DNA from: Hyphomicrobiales bacterium
GTDB lineage: Bacteria > Pseudomonadota > Alphaproteobacteria > Rhizobiales > Rhizobiaceae
Length of the DNA stretch: 64,000 nucleotides
Assembly (NCBI GenBank): GCA_900468535.1
Contig: UBTY01000025.1
Location: forward strand, 1 to 64,000
Direction: 5' to 3'
In this document: piece after piece, positions 1-9,220 of the stretch
Layout of the letters: each line of letters starts with the position of its first letter
How positions within the stretch are numbered: the stretch's first letter is position 1
Made by a program: the position numbers and the translations under genes
Notes under the pieces: generated by a model
The model's database searches: none
What the model was told of the DNA's origin: nothing
What the model saw: the letters and a program-made list of their open reading frames with translations, nothing else

Positions 1-214
1 CCTTTCGCCCGCCCTTCTCGGAGGACTCGTGCGTATCGGCCTTGCCTCTGCCGGATCCGGACTTGTTGCCGCCGCCGCTTTCCTTGTTGACCGTCGCCCA
101 GGCGCGCCGCTCGGCCTCTTTGGTGGAAACGCCGCGATCCTCGTAGCCCTCCTCGATATGCTCGGCTTTTCGTTTCTGCTTGTCCGTGTAAGCGGATTTG
201 TCGCCTCTAGGCAT
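1..214 (-). CDS. Small hydrophilic protein (plasmid-stabilization-protein type), 3' end cut by window edge
   Basis: The visible 71 codons start at an ATG (212-214) behind a good AGGAG ribosome site. The protein is very hydrophilic and rich in Lys, Glu, Gly and Ser. It begins MPRGDKSAYTDKQKRKAEHI, continues with an AWATVNK segment, and becomes Gly/Ser/Lys-rich (KESGGGNKSGSGRGK). Short proteins of this appearance are common in rhizobia and are often labelled plasmid stabilization protein, but I know of no demonstrated function. There is no membrane segment or signal peptide. The C-terminus lies beyond base 1, so total length is unknown. It is the last of a run of small minus-strand genes (299-1024) and may be a separate transcript, since 84 bases separate it from the gene upstream. 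Confidence 0.7.
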   Translation of the reverse strand, partial: MPRGDKSAYTDKQKRKAEHIEEGYEDRGVSTKEAERRAWATVNKESGGGNKSGSGRGKADTHESSEKGGRK

Positions 215-298
215 GTCGATCTCCTTTCGTTGAAAGAAGGTCAATGACGAGGCGGGCGAAAGGTTCCGAGCGCTCTTTCGGCGCTGGAATGCGCAGAT

Positions 299-472
299 TT
301 AGGGACGGTAATATTTGCGGGAAACGGCAATGACACGCGCCACTATCGACAGGCGCTGTGCTGAAATCTGGCTGGTTTCGCGGAAGAACAGGCCGACCAT
401 ATTATCCACCGCGATCACAAGGACCATGGCGAGGACGAGGTAGGAGATTGCGGCGAAAACCACGAGGTACAT
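299..472 (-). CDS. Small membrane protein, 57 aa, function unknown
   Basis: This is a 57-residue protein. Its N-terminal half is one long hydrophobic helix (MYLVVFAAISYLVLAMVLVI, roughly residues 2-30). The tail is short, basic and polar, ending SRKYYRP, so an N-out/C-in single-pass topology is likely by the positive-inside rule. The start lies only 6 bases after the stop of the 25-codon gene upstream. Its own ribosome site is weak, which suggests translational coupling to that gene. I do not recognise a family. The clean hydrophobic/basic pattern, the intact frame and the tandem arrangement support a real microprotein, but there is no functional clue. Confidence 0.5.
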   Translation of the reverse strand: MYLVVFAAISYLVLAMVLVIAVDNMVGLFFRETSQISAQRLSIVARVIAVSRKYYRP

Positions 473-478
473 TGCATC

Positions 479-556
479 TCACACGGGGGCGATGAACAGG
501 TAGCACCCTGCCACGATCAGGGAAACCAGAATGGCGTCAAAATAGCTTCTGTTCAT
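479..556 (-). CDS. 25-aa membrane microprotein
   Basis: A 25-codon frame starts at ATG 554-556 behind a strong GGAGG sequence (minus strand, about 8 bases upstream). It encodes essentially one transmembrane helix with a short polar head (MNRSYFD) and ends CYLFIAPV. The same frame stays open farther upstream, but that extension is Arg/Cys-rich with no ribosome site and looks spurious, so I chose the internal start. It is followed after 6 bases by the 57-aa membrane protein, so the two probably form a small operon. No family is recognised. Confidence 0.45.
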   Translation of the reverse strand: MNRSYFDAILVSLIVAGCYLFIAPV

Positions 557-760
557 GACGATCCTCCATCGATGCACGCAGAAAACATTCGAGCCCGATT
601 TTTGTTCCATCCACGGTCGAGCCGAGATGAATTTTCTGCGAGTTGGAATCATGTCATGAACGCGCCGATCACAACGATAGAGAGCGATTGCTTCAGGCGT
701 GTGACGGGCTAGGAAAGGGCGCCTATCGGCGCCCTTGGAAATGAACAACAACCTTGTGCG

Positions 761-1024
761 TCAGGCGGACTTTCGAACCGAAGCGCGCTTCGCTTCCGTC
801 TTCGGAACGACCTTGGCGGCGCCGTTCGATTTGGGTGCACTCGCTGCACGCTTGGCGCGATTCTTTACTTCTTTGCCGTCGACCGAGGCGGCCGATCCTT
901 CAAGCGCCGTGCGTTCCCGCTTGGCCTGTTCCCAATGGAGGTAGTCCCGGCCGCTTGGGCGACCTTCTTCTTCCCAAAGCGCATAGGCGCGCTTTTTGAT
1001 CCACTCTTCCTGAGTTTCCGTCAT
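761..1024 (-). CDS. DUF2934 family protein
   Basis: This is an 87-residue basic protein. Residues 1-35 carry the DUF2934 pattern: an N-terminal helix with WIKKRAYALWEEEGRPSGRD followed by YLHWEQA. The remainder is a low-complexity Lys/Ala/Ser tail, possibly nucleic-acid binding. I start at MTETQEEW (ATG at 1022-1024). Six more codons upstream remain open but add nothing typical of the family. DUF2934 proteins are abundant in rhizobia and often sit near general-stress genes; their function is unknown. It is transcribed away from the cls gene that begins 209 bases to the right. Confidence 0.8.
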   Translation of the reverse strand: MTETQEEWIKKRAYALWEEEGRPSGRDYLHWEQAKRERTALEGSAASVDGKEVKNRAKRAASAPKSNGAAKVVPKTEAKRASVRKSA

Positions 1025-1233
1025 CGCCGATCTCCAGTGCAAGGATGCGAATGTCTAACGCGATACCAACAGTAGAGTTCCAGACGAATCACCCTCTTTC
1101 AAGCTATTTTTGATGCACTGCGGCAATATATTTGCGCCGCAATATCAGGGATTTTGAGCGCGGGCTCCGGCGCGGACCAGAGCCGTCCTTTTGATGCAAT
1201 TGAATGGCGAGCCGTACCCGCTATATTTCGCGC

Positions 1234-2697
1234 ATGTTTTATCTGATATCGACCTACTGGCCGCATATATTATTCGTTCTTTCGATTGCCATGGGAGCGG
1301 CGGCGGCAATACACGCCACCATGACCAAGGAGGAAGTGCGCGCCGCACTTGGCTGGGTCGGCGTCATTCTGCTGTCGCCCATCGTCGGCGCGATTGTCTA
1401 TGCCGTCGCCGGAATAAACCGCATTCGCCGTGCCTCGCTTAGTCTGCGCCGCGACGCCCTGATACCCGAGGCGGATCTCGACGAACTGGAGAGCTTCGAT
1501 GCGGATGCGGAGCTTGTCATCAGTGGCTTCGGCCGGCGGTTTGCAGCCTTGCAGACGCTGGGAGATCGCGTCGCCCGCAACCCGATCGCGACCGGCAACA
1601 CCATCGACATGCTGGAAACCGGCGACGACTGCTACAACGCCATGCAGTCGGCGATCGACAACGCCCAACGCTCCATCCTCCTGGAAACCTACATATTCGA
1701 CCGCGACCGCATTGGGCTCCGCATTGCCGACGCCTTGATTGCCGCGGCCAAGCGCGGCGTTGAGGTAAGAGTACTGATCGACGCGGTAGGCGCCCGCTAT
1801 TCGGTCCCGAGCATTCTCGGCCATCTCGATCAAGGTGGCGTGCAGGTGGCGGTCTTCAACGGAAACGTCATCATGGGTTTGCGGCTGCCTTACGCCAATC
1901 TCCGCACCCACCGAAAGATCCTCGTCGTCGATGGTGGTTTGGTGCTGACGGGTGGCATGAACATCCGCGAAGGCTTCTCGCGGGAGACCGTGGGCGACAG
2001 TTTCGCACGCGATACGCATTTCATGGTGACCGGGCCTGTTGTTGCGGACATTTTCAACGTCGCTGCCGAAGACTGGCGCTTCACGACGGGAGAGGAGCTT
2101 ACGACGGAAGCGTGGCGGATAGCGCCGCCAGAACGGGCCGTGGGCGATCCCGTGTTTATCCGCGCCGTTGCCTCCGGGCCTGACAGAAGCATCGAAACAA
2201 ACCACAAGATGCTGATGGGGGCTTTTTCGGTCGCGCGCAAATCGATCAGGATCATGTCGCCCTATTTCCTGCCGGATCGCGAACTGATCAGCGCGCTGGC
2301 GACGGCGGCGCGCCGTGGTGTGGAGGTCGATATCGTCGTCCCGCAGGTCAATAACCTGGTGCTGGTCGATCGCGCGATGACCGCGCAGTTCGACCAGATC
2401 GTCGCCAATTACTGCCGCATCTGGCGGGCGAGCGGTGCCTTCAGCCACTCGAAGCTGTTGTCGATCGACGGGGTCTGGTCCTACGTCGGATCCTCCAACC
2501 TCGATCCGCGGTCGCTGCGCCTGAATTTCGAGATCGATCTGGAGGTGCTCAATGAGGGCTTCGCCAATGAGATCGACGAACATATCGACGAAGCGATCAA
2601 GTCTGCGTCACCCGTCACCTTGAATGGGTTGCGATCCCGCCCATTTCCCGTGCGGCTGCTGGACAAGATTTTGTGGCTTGGATCACCGTACCTGTGA
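1234..2697 (+). CDS. cls: Cardiolipin synthase, phospholipase D superfamily
   Basis: This enzyme joins two phosphatidylglycerols (or related lipids) into cardiolipin at the inner membrane. The protein is about 487 aa, the usual size for bacterial ClsA-type enzymes. Two N-terminal transmembrane helices lie at about residues 3-30 and 38-60. Two HxK(x)4D phospholipase D motifs follow: HRKILVVDGG in the first half and HSKLLSIDG in the second. Each has the downstream Gly/Ser/Asn element (GGMNIR, GSSNLDPRS). I start at MFYLIS (1234). An ATG at 1204 in the same frame would add ten residues; neither start has a good Shine-Dalgarno. The EEP-family gene 88 bases downstream is a frequent partner in rhizobia and may share the transcript. 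Confidence 0.9.
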   Translation: MFYLISTYWPHILFVLSIAMGAAAAIHATMTKEEVRAALGWVGVILLSPIVGAIVYAVAGINRIRRASLSLRRDALIPEADLDELESFDADAELVISGFGRRFAALQTLGDRVARNPIATGNTIDMLETGDDCYNAMQSAIDNAQRSILLETYIFDRDRIGLRIADALIAAAKRGVEVRVLIDAVGARYSVPSILGHLDQGGVQVAVFNGNVIMGLRLPYANLRTHRKILVVDGGLVLTGGMNIREGFSRETVGDSFARDTHFMVTGPVVADIFNVAAEDWRFTTGEELTTEAWRIAPPERAVGDPVFIRAVASGPDRSIETNHKMLMGAFSVARKSIRIMSPYFLPDRELISALATAARRGVEVDIVVPQVNNLVLVDRAMTAQFDQIVANYCRIWRASGAFSHSKLLSIDGVWSYVGSSNLDPRSLRLNFEIDLEVLNEGFANEIDEHIDEAIKSASPVTLNGLRSRPFPVRLLDKILWLGSPYL

Positions 2698-2785
2698 CAG
2701 TTTTTCCGCGATCGGACATGGCAAGTTTCAGCAGGGCGCCTATACTGCCATAGGTGCCCCTGTTTAACGGAACCTCATCACCGCA

Positions 2786-3646
2786 ATGCATGCCCGTAAC
2801 GATAGCCTCCCCGCCAGCATTCTTGCCTCGATCCGAAACCGCAAGAAAAGGCTGGCCGCGCTGCATCCGGAGAAAGCGCCGCGCGCGCAAGGCACTCTCA
2901 TTGCGTCCTATAACGTCCACAAGTGCGTGGGCAACGATCGGCGCTTCGATCCGGAGCGAACCAGCCGTGTGATCCACGAGATCGACGCCGACGTCATTGC
3001 GCTGCAGGAGGCGGACACGCGCTTCGGGGAGCGAACCGGGATTCTCGATCTGAACCGGTTGGAGAGGGAAACCGGACTGCTGCCGGTCCCGGTGACCGGC
3101 ATGAGCAAGGCCCATGGCTGGCATGGCAATGTCGTCCTCTTCAAGAAGGGTCTCGTGCGAGACGTCCACCAGATCAACTTGCCTGGCCTAGAGCCGCGCG
3201 GCGCGCTGGTCGCGGAACTTGAACTGGAGGCAGGCGGCGCGTTGCGCATCATTGCCGCCCATTTCGGCTTGCTCCGACATTCCAGGGCGCAGCAGGCCAA
3301 GGTTCTCGTTGAACTGATGGGGCAGAAATCCGATACGCCGACCATTCTCCTCGGAGACCTGAACGAATGGCGCCTCGGCGACCGGTCGTCGCTGCACACG
3401 TTCCAATCCGTTTTCGGACCTCAACCCGTTGCCGTTCCGAGCTTTCCCGCCCGTCTGCCGGTTCTTGCGCTGGATCGCATCATGGCAAATCGCAGGGGTG
3501 TGGTAACGACCGTCGAGGCGCATGATACGCCGTTGGCACGCATTGCCTCCGACCATCTTCCGATCAAGGCGGTCGTTAACCTGAGCGGCGAGGAGGAGAA
3601 TGTGGTTGGCAAAGCCTCTCGCCCAAAAGCCGGCCATGCCCGATGA
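2786..3646 (+). CDS. Endonuclease/exonuclease/phosphatase (EEP) family hydrolase
   Basis: This is a 286-aa protein with the metal-dependent EEP (DNase I / sphingomyelinase) fold. The motifs appear in order: SYNVHKC (first strand, Asn ligand), ALQEAD (catalytic Glu), HFGL, GDLNEW (Asp/Asn pair) and a terminal SDHLPI (catalytic Asp-His). It has no signal peptide, so it should act in the cytosol. Substrate cannot be told from sequence; the family includes nucleases and lipid phosphodiesterases. Its position just after cls suggests a role in phospholipid turnover, but that is inference. About 45 N-terminal residues before the first motif and about 20 residues after the last are basic and probably disordered. 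Confidence 0.8.
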   Translation: MHARNDSLPASILASIRNRKKRLAALHPEKAPRAQGTLIASYNVHKCVGNDRRFDPERTSRVIHEIDADVIALQEADTRFGERTGILDLNRLERETGLLPVPVTGMSKAHGWHGNVVLFKKGLVRDVHQINLPGLEPRGALVAELELEAGGALRIIAAHFGLLRHSRAQQAKVLVELMGQKSDTPTILLGDLNEWRLGDRSSLHTFQSVFGPQPVAVPSFPARLPVLALDRIMANRRGVVTTVEAHDTPLARIASDHLPIKAVVNLSGEEENVVGKASRPKAGHAR

Positions 3647-3741
3647 TAGCAGAGCAAACTGCAGCAAAGACAGACGCTTGACTCCATAGCGGGACATGGC
3701 AGTTTCAGCGGCATTCGATTGAGCATTGGAGAGGCTCGACC

Positions 3742-4785
3742 ATGCCGAGGCCGCATGCGCCAGGAAAACCGAAACTGCGCGAGCTCGTGCGACGCGGCAC
3801 GGCGTTGATCGCATCGGCGATCCTGTCGTCGGCCATCGGGCTCACGACGGCACATGCGACCGACCTGCCCCAGCAGAGCGATGCCTCGAAGCAGCAAGTC
3901 AGCGACTTGCTGAAGAAGCTGCAGACGGGCTATGCGGGCGCCAAGAGCCTGAAACAGCGACGCTTCGCGTTTGACGACCTGATGGAACAGGCTCCGGAAG
4001 CGTCACGCATTCAGGTCAGGCAGGTGGACGCGGGTGGCGTGGATGCCGAACTCATCTGGCCGGCGCGATTGCATCACCCCATGGGCAAGCGCGTGATCCT
4101 TTACGTTCACGGCGGCGGTTTCTTTGCCGGCTCACCCGAGACGCATCAGGCGCTCGCCGGTTCGCTGGCAAAGGCGGCATCGTCAGATGTTCTCCTGATC
4201 GACTATCGACTTGCGCCGGAGTATCCGTTTCCCGCCCAGATCGATGACACGCTGACGGCCTATCAGTGGCTTCTGGATTCCGGCTACGAGAACGACAACG
4301 TGGTCATCGCCGGCGACTCGACGGGCGCCACCCTGGCGATCGAGGCCGTGTTGCGACAGATCACTTTGAGAGGGCCATTGCCTGCGGCCGTCATCGCCAT
4401 GAGCCCTGTGGTCAATCTGCTGCCGCAGGACCAGCGGGACGGCGCCTCCGACCCATTGACTGCCAGCTTCCTGTCGGACGACGCCCGTTCGGCCTATCTC
4501 GGCGCACGGTCTCCGAGCGATCCGCGGGTGTCGCCACTCTATGCCGACATGAAGGGCTTTCCGCCGCTTCTGGTCCAGGTTGGCTCTGATGACGCTTTGC
4601 TCAACGACACGCTGCAGCATGCCGAGAAAGCCCGGCAGGCCGGCGTCGATGTTACCTTGCAGCAATGGCCGGGAATGACCCACCAATGGCAGCTCTTCCC
4701 ATTCTGGCTGGATGATGCCCGCCAGTCCAACCAGAAAGCAGCCGAATACGCCCTGCAGCATTTCTCCGACAGGCCGAAGGAGTGA
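3742..4785 (+). CDS. Exported alpha/beta hydrolase, HSL-type esterase/lipase
   Basis: This is a 347-aa protein. The N-terminus is basic, followed by a hydrophobic stretch and Ala-rich cleavage region (about residues 22-40, ending near AHAT), consistent with a Sec signal. The catalytic domain has the hormone-sensitive-lipase oxyanion motif HGGGFFAG (about residues 122-129). The nucleophile elbow is GDSTGA, the acid region DPRVSP, and a late His lies in MTHQWQLFP. Such enzymes hydrolyse short to medium acyl esters. The product is probably periplasmic. It stands alone between the EEP gene and the convergent diguanylate cyclase; 95 bases separate it from the upstream gene, so a shared transcript is possible but unproven. 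Confidence 0.8.
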   Translation: MPRPHAPGKPKLRELVRRGTALIASAILSSAIGLTTAHATDLPQQSDASKQQVSDLLKKLQTGYAGAKSLKQRRFAFDDLMEQAPEASRIQVRQVDAGGVDAELIWPARLHHPMGKRVILYVHGGGFFAGSPETHQALAGSLAKAASSDVLLIDYRLAPEYPFPAQIDDTLTAYQWLLDSGYENDNVVIAGDSTGATLAIEAVLRQITLRGPLPAAVIAMSPVVNLLPQDQRDGASDPLTASFLSDDARSAYLGARSPSDPRVSPLYADMKGFPPLLVQVGSDDALLNDTLQHAEKARQAGVDVTLQQWPGMTHQWQLFPFWLDDARQSNQKAAEYALQHFSDRPKE

Positions 4786-4832
4786 ATTAAGCGACGTTGC
4801 GGCTGCCATCGGCCGCGCAGCCGCTCCTCAGG

Positions 4833-6293
4833 TCACATAGCCTGGACGCGGGACAAGCCGCGCTTGCTGTCGGCGTAGTGAGCGCGCTTCTGCTCGTACA
4901 TGGCAAGATCCGCCCGCCGAACCGTTGCTTCCATCGTCTCGCCTGAATCGCTGGTCGCGATGCCGAAGGATATGCTCAGCGGCGCATTCGAGTAGAACTG
5001 GTTGTTGATCTTCAGCAGCTCGTTGATGGTATCCATCATTGCACCTGCGGCCTGTCGATCCGCGCCGGGCATCAGTACGGCGAATTCGTCGCCGCCGATG
5101 CGGGCCGCGTGGTTGGGAAGCGAGACGGCGCCGTTCAGCACCTCTCCGAGCCGCCGTAGAAGTGCGTCGCCGGCATCGTGGCCAAGCTGGTCGTTGGCGT
5201 CCTTGAGGCCGTTGAGGTCGATGATGATCGCCGATACGGGCCGCAATGTCTTGCGCTCCAGTCGGTTCAGCTCATCCACATAGAACGCGCGGTTATGCAG
5301 CTTCGTCAGCACGTCGTGTTTGCCGAGATATTCCAGATAGGCTTCCGCCTTCTTGCGCGCCGTAATGTCGGTGAGCGCCACCTGGATCAGCGACCAGTCC
5401 TTCTCACGTCCCGGCAGAACCGAGAATTGCAGCAGAACGAAACGTTCGGAGCCGTCGAGCGCATAGTTGATGACCTCGCGTTGGTGCATCAGATTTCCGT
5501 TCCACAACTCGATCAGTTGCTCGCGGAAATGCTTTTCCATCTCGTCACGGAAAATGTTGTTCAGGCTTTGGAGAAGCGTCTTGCGGTCGGGCGCGCAGAA
5601 CAGGTCAAGCGTCGCCTGGTTGACATTGATCACCTTGATCTCGCTCATGCACTGCCGCACGAATTCCGGGTGGACGTCGGTGAACACGCGAAAGTCGACG
5701 ATGCCGCGATCGCGTACATCCTGCAGCAGGGTCTTGATGCGGCTGAAGTCCTCGACCCAGAGCGAGACCGGGGAGTGCTCGAATATGCCTTCGGCATACT
5801 GACGGTTCTCACGCTCGTTCCGCCGCGCCTGTTCCCGGTCGCTGACATCCTCGGTCGTCAGAAGGAGCCGGGCCAGCGTTTGCTCGTGTCCGGGAAGCAC
5901 CGCGCCGCGCAGCTGGATGTCGAGCCGTCGGCCGGAGAGAGAATAGTTGACGGCGCTGCCGCTGAACTCCGTCTTTCCTTCCCAGAGGGCCGCCAATTCG
6001 TTGACATGGCTTTCCAGCATCTCGTCGCGAAACACCCTGCCGAGATTGCTCGTCAGGTGATCGATGTCTTCGGCTTCGAAGAGCTCGAGCGTCTTGGCGT
6101 TGACACGCAGGACCCGGATCTGCGCGGAACAGGTTGCGACCCGTGACGGATCTTCCCTCAGGAATGAGCGGATGTCTTCGACGCCGGCCGAACGCCAGGC
6201 ATCGAACTGGGTTTTGACCCCGCTGAAATCCTCGATCCACATCGCGATTGGCGCCAGATCGAAAACGTCAGTGTCGGCCGAGTCAGCTGTCAT
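4833..6293 (-). CDS. Diguanylate cyclase with two PAS domains
   Basis: This is a 486-aa cytosolic protein with two tandem PAS-like sensor modules (about residues 8-150 and 165-310). They resemble each other closely: both have a (S/M)WIEDFSxxK or LWVEDFSRIK opening and an IFRDEM segment. A GGDEF domain follows (about residues 320-480). The active-site signature GGDEF lies at about residues 400-404, so the enzyme should make cyclic di-GMP. I do not see a clear RxxD inhibitory site before it. There is no membrane segment, so the signal is presumably intracellular (ligand or redox). No EAL domain is fused. The gene stands alone, convergent with the hydrolase and upstream of nothing obvious. Confidence 0.9.
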   Translation of the reverse strand: MTADSADTDVFDLAPIAMWIEDFSGVKTQFDAWRSAGVEDIRSFLREDPSRVATCSAQIRVLRVNAKTLELFEAEDIDHLTSNLGRVFRDEMLESHVNELAALWEGKTEFSGSAVNYSLSGRRLDIQLRGAVLPGHEQTLARLLLTTEDVSDREQARRNERENRQYAEGIFEHSPVSLWVEDFSRIKTLLQDVRDRGIVDFRVFTDVHPEFVRQCMSEIKVINVNQATLDLFCAPDRKTLLQSLNNIFRDEMEKHFREQLIELWNGNLMHQREVINYALDGSERFVLLQFSVLPGREKDWSLIQVALTDITARKKAEAYLEYLGKHDVLTKLHNRAFYVDELNRLERKTLRPVSAIIIDLNGLKDANDQLGHDAGDALLRRLGEVLNGAVSLPNHAARIGGDEFAVLMPGADRQAAGAMMDTINELLKINNQFYSNAPLSISFGIATSDSGETMEATVRRADLAMYEQKRAHYADSKRGLSRVQAM

Positions 6294-6435
6294 GGGGTCA
6301 CCGCTAGAGCGTCAATCGCAAGCGCGGTCGAGGCGCGCGCCTGATCGGGAGATTGCGTCAACTCTTACTAGCGATTGGTAAACCATAGATTGACGTTGGC
6401 GGCACGATATTGCCCGTGCCGCCAGTTGGCTGGCG

Positions 6436-7482
6436 TCACGATGCAGTGCGAAACAGCTTCCAGCGCGTTGGCCGGAAAGCGATCCGGCTGCGGTCGAGAC
6501 TGTCGATCTGGGCAGGAGGAAGCTCCAGCTCGATCGGCGGATGGTCCTTGCCGATGTTCAGTTCGATGTGACGGGTACCAGCCACGCGCCTGCTGCTCGT
6601 CATCAGTCCCGCGATGCAGCCGCCGCAGCCGTCCCTGAGTTCAATGTCGTGCGGGCGGAAATAAAGCTGCGCCTCGCCATCGGGCTCGCCTTCGGCCTTC
6701 AATCCGAGGGGGCGATCCTCGAACCATATCTCGCCATCCGCAATCCGGACCTGCAGACAGTTGGACTGGCCGACGAAACCGAACACGAAAGGCGAGTTCG
6801 GGTTGTCATAGACATCATCGGGGGTTCCGACCTGTTCGATCGCACCCTGGCTCATGACGACGACGCGATCCGCCAGTTCCATCGCTTCATCCTGGTCGTG
6901 CGTCACGAAGACGGTCGTGTGGCCAGTGCGATCGTGAATCTCACGCAGCCATTTGCGTAGATCCTTGCGGACCTGGGCGTCGAGCGCACCAAATGGTTCG
7001 TCGAGCAACAGCACGTTCGGCTCGACCGCCATGGCGCGCGCCAGCGCGACGCGCTGACGCTGACCGCCCGAAAGCTGCGTGGGATAGCGCTTTTCCAGAC
7101 CGGAAAGCTGCACCAGCTCCAAGAGTTCGAGCGCGCGGCGACGGATTTCCGCCTTCGGCGGCCGGCGTGCTCCGTGGCGCACCTTGAGGCCGAACGAGAC
7201 GTTGTCGAGAACCGTCATATGCCGGAACAATGCATAGTGCTGGAAGACGAAGCCGATATTGCGTTCCTGTACCGTCTTTCTGGAGGCGTCCTCGTTGCCG
7301 AAGAACACCTTACCATCGGTCGGGCTTTCAAGGCCGGCGATCAACCGCAGAAGCGTCGTCTTGCCAGAACCGGATGGCCCGAGCAGAGCGATGAGCTCGC
7401 CAGACCGTATATCGAGCGACACATCGTGAAGAGCCGGAAAACGCTCGAATTCCTTGCGTATGTTTTGGACGCGAACTTCCAT
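6436..7482 (-). CDS. cysA: Sulfate/thiosulfate ABC transporter ATP-binding protein CysA
   Basis: This is the ATPase subunit of the sulfate importer, 348 aa. Walker A is GPSGSGKTT, the Q-loop lies in FVFQHYALF, the signature is [14 protein letters not shown], Walker B is [11 protein letters not shown], and the switch His is in [10 protein letters not shown]-terminal regulatory (TOBE-like) domain from about residue 240 contains the FRPHDIEL element typical of CysA. It begins 10 bases after cysW and is the last gene of the sbp-cysT-cysW-cysA operon. It couples ATP hydrolysis to sulfate or thiosulfate uptake for cysteine synthesis. Sequence alone cannot separate sulfate from thiosulfate specificity. 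Confidence 0.95.
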   Translation of the reverse strand: MEVRVQNIRKEFERFPALHDVSLDIRSGELIALLGPSGSGKTTLLRLIAGLESPTDGKVFFGNEDASRKTVQERNIGFVFQHYALFRHMTVLDNVSFGLKVRHGARRPPKAEIRRRALELLELVQLSGLEKRYPTQLSGGQRQRVALARAMAVEPNVLLLDEPFGALDAQVRKDLRKWLREIHDRTGHTTVFVTHDQDEAMELADRVVVMSQGAIEQVGTPDDVYDNPNSPFVFGFVGQSNCLQVRIADGEIWFEDRPLGLKAEGEPDGEAQLYFRPHDIELRDGCGGCIAGLMTSSRRVAGTRHIELNIGKDHPPIELELPPAQIDSLDRSRIAFRPTRWKLFRTAS

Positions 7483-7492
7483 TCTATTTCCT

Positions 7493-8365
7493 TCAATGCC
7501 GCCGGCTTGCGGCGATTTCTTCGCTGTAGCGCATTTCGAGGAGCGTCTTCAAAACGAGCGTGACCAAAGCAAGCAGGGCAAGCAACGTGGCAACAGCGAA
7601 GGCACCGGTGAAATTGTATTCGTTATAAAGGATTTCGACCTGCAGCGGCATCGTGTTGGTTTGGCCGCGAACATGGCCCGAAACAACGGATACCGCGCCG
7701 AACTCGCCCATGGCGCGGGCGTTGCACAGCAATACGCCGTAGAGCAGCCCCCATTTGATGTTCGGAAGGGTGACATACCAGAACGTCTGCCAACCATTGG
7801 CGCCGAGCGATATCGCCGCCTCTTCATCGCCCGTTCCCTGTTCCTGCATGAGCGGGATCAATTCCCGTGCCACGAAGGGAAAGGTGACGAACATCGTCGC
7901 GAGGATCAGGCCCGGGACAGCGAAGAGGATCTTGATGTCGTGCGCGCTCAACCAGCTGCCGAGATAGGTATTGGCCCCGAACAGCAGGACGAAGACCAGG
8001 CCGGCGATGACAGGCGATACCGAAAACGGCAGATCGATAAGGGTCGTCAGGAACGCCTTGCCCTTGAACTCGAACTTGGCGATTGCCCAGGCGGCAGCAA
8101 CGCCGAAGACCAGGTTCAGCGGAACGCTGATGCCCGCCACGATCAGCGTCAGCCTGATTGCGGAAAAGGTTTCCGCATCCTGCAGTGCGTCGAAGAATGC
8201 GGCTCCGCCCTTGCGGAACGCCTCGACGAAGACGGCCGCAAGCGGCAAGAGCAGGATCAAGGTCAGGAAGACGAGCGACGCCAGGATCAGCGTCCAGCGC
8301 GCCACCCGATGTTCGGTGACGACGGAGCGAACCTTTGTTGTCGTGATGGTGCCATCAAGCGCCAT
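7493..8365 (-). CDS. cysW: Sulfate ABC transporter permease CysW
   Basis: This is a 290-aa inner-membrane permease with about six transmembrane helices. The cytoplasmic EAA loop reads [16 protein letters not shown], followed by the LPNIKWGL segment that contacts CysA. CysW-type hallmarks are [19 protein letters not shown] and the [15 protein letters not shown] motif after the EAA loop. It overlaps the end of cysT by 11 bases, so translation is probably coupled. It forms the heterodimeric channel with CysT. Confidence 0.95.
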   Translation of the reverse strand: MALDGTITTTKVRSVVTEHRVARWTLILASLVFLTLILLLPLAAVFVEAFRKGGAAFFDALQDAETFSAIRLTLIVAGISVPLNLVFGVAAAWAIAKFEFKGKAFLTTLIDLPFSVSPVIAGLVFVLLFGANTYLGSWLSAHDIKILFAVPGLILATMFVTFPFVARELIPLMQEQGTGDEEAAISLGANGWQTFWYVTLPNIKWGLLYGVLLCNARAMGEFGAVSVVSGHVRGQTNTMPLQVEILYNEYNFTGAFAVATLLALLALVTLVLKTLLEMRYSEEIAASRRH

Positions 8366-9212
8366 AACCGTACCTCCGCCTGCTCCATCCCTGGATGAGG
8401 TTGATCACCAGCAGCAGCACGAACGACAGCACCAGCATGACTGCGGCAATGCCTGTCGCGGCTGCGTAGTTGTATTCCTCGAGCTTGATCACGATCAGCA
8501 GAGGCGCGATTTCCGATTTGAACGGCAGGTTGCCGGCGATGAAAATGACCGAGCCGTACTCTCCGACGCCGCGAGCGAAGGCGAGGGCAAAGCCGGTCAA
8601 TACAGCGGGCGCCAGCCCCGGCAGCAGAACACGGAAGATTGTCTGCAGGCGCGTCGCGCCGAGCGTGGCCGCGGCTTCTTCGACTTCCTTGTCGATCTCT
8701 TCCATGACAGGCTGGACCGTTCGAACCACGAAGGGCAGGCCGACGAAAACGAGGGCGATGACGATACCGAGCGGCGTAAATGCGATCTTGATTCCGAGCG
8801 GTGTCAGAAACTGTCCAACCCAGCCGTTCGGCGCATAGAGGGTGGCGAGTGCAATACCGGCCACTGCCGTCGGCAAGGCGAAGGGCAGGTCGACCATCGC
8901 GTCGATCACGCGTTTGCCGGGGAAGCGATAGCGGACGAGCACCCACGCAAGCACGATGCCGAACACGGCGTTGACACAGGCGGCTGCAAAGGCAGTTCCG
9001 AAGCTGATGCGCAGAGCGTTCAGCGTGCGCGCATCGAGTGCGATGGCCCAGAAACTCGCCCAGCCGAGCTCGCTCGACCTCCAGGCAAGGCCAGAGAGCG
9101 GGATGAGGATCAAGAGGGTGAGCCAGGTCAAGGTGAGGCCGAGCGCCATTCCAAATCCTGGAATGACGCTCGGCCGCCTGAACCGCCACCGTGAGGGGCT
9201 ATGTGCTGTCAT
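8355..9212 (-). CDS. cysT: Sulfate ABC transporter permease CysT
   Basis: This is the partner permease of CysW, 285 aa with about six transmembrane helices. It has the CysT/CysU family pattern: [18 protein letters not shown] in the third helix region, the EAA loop [21 protein letters not shown], and [17 protein letters not shown]. The start ATG is at 9210-9212, 8 bases after the stop of the sulfate-binding protein gene. Its ribosome site is weak, which fits coupling within the operon. The downstream end overlaps cysW. Confidence 0.95.
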   Translation of the reverse strand: MTAHSPSRWRFRRPSVIPGFGMALGLTLTWLTLLILIPLSGLAWRSSELGWASFWAIALDARTLNALRISFGTAFAAACVNAVFGIVLAWVLVRYRFPGKRVIDAMVDLPFALPTAVAGIALATLYAPNGWVGQFLTPLGIKIAFTPLGIVIALVFVGLPFVVRTVQPVMEEIDKEVEEAAATLGATRLQTIFRVLLPGLAPAVLTGFALAFARGVGEYGSVIFIAGNLPFKSEIAPLLIVIKLEEYNYAAATGIAAVMLVLSFVLLLVINLIQGWSRRRYGYGA

Positions 9213-9220
9213 GCGATGTA

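Noticed and set aside
1270-2583. 437-codon minus-strand frame opposite cls
   Set aside because: Antisense to a gene with both HKD motifs; composition is typical of a shadow frame.
5178-6146. 322-codon plus-strand frame opposite the diguanylate cyclase
   Set aside because: Antisense to PAS and GGDEF domains and shows no domain of its own.
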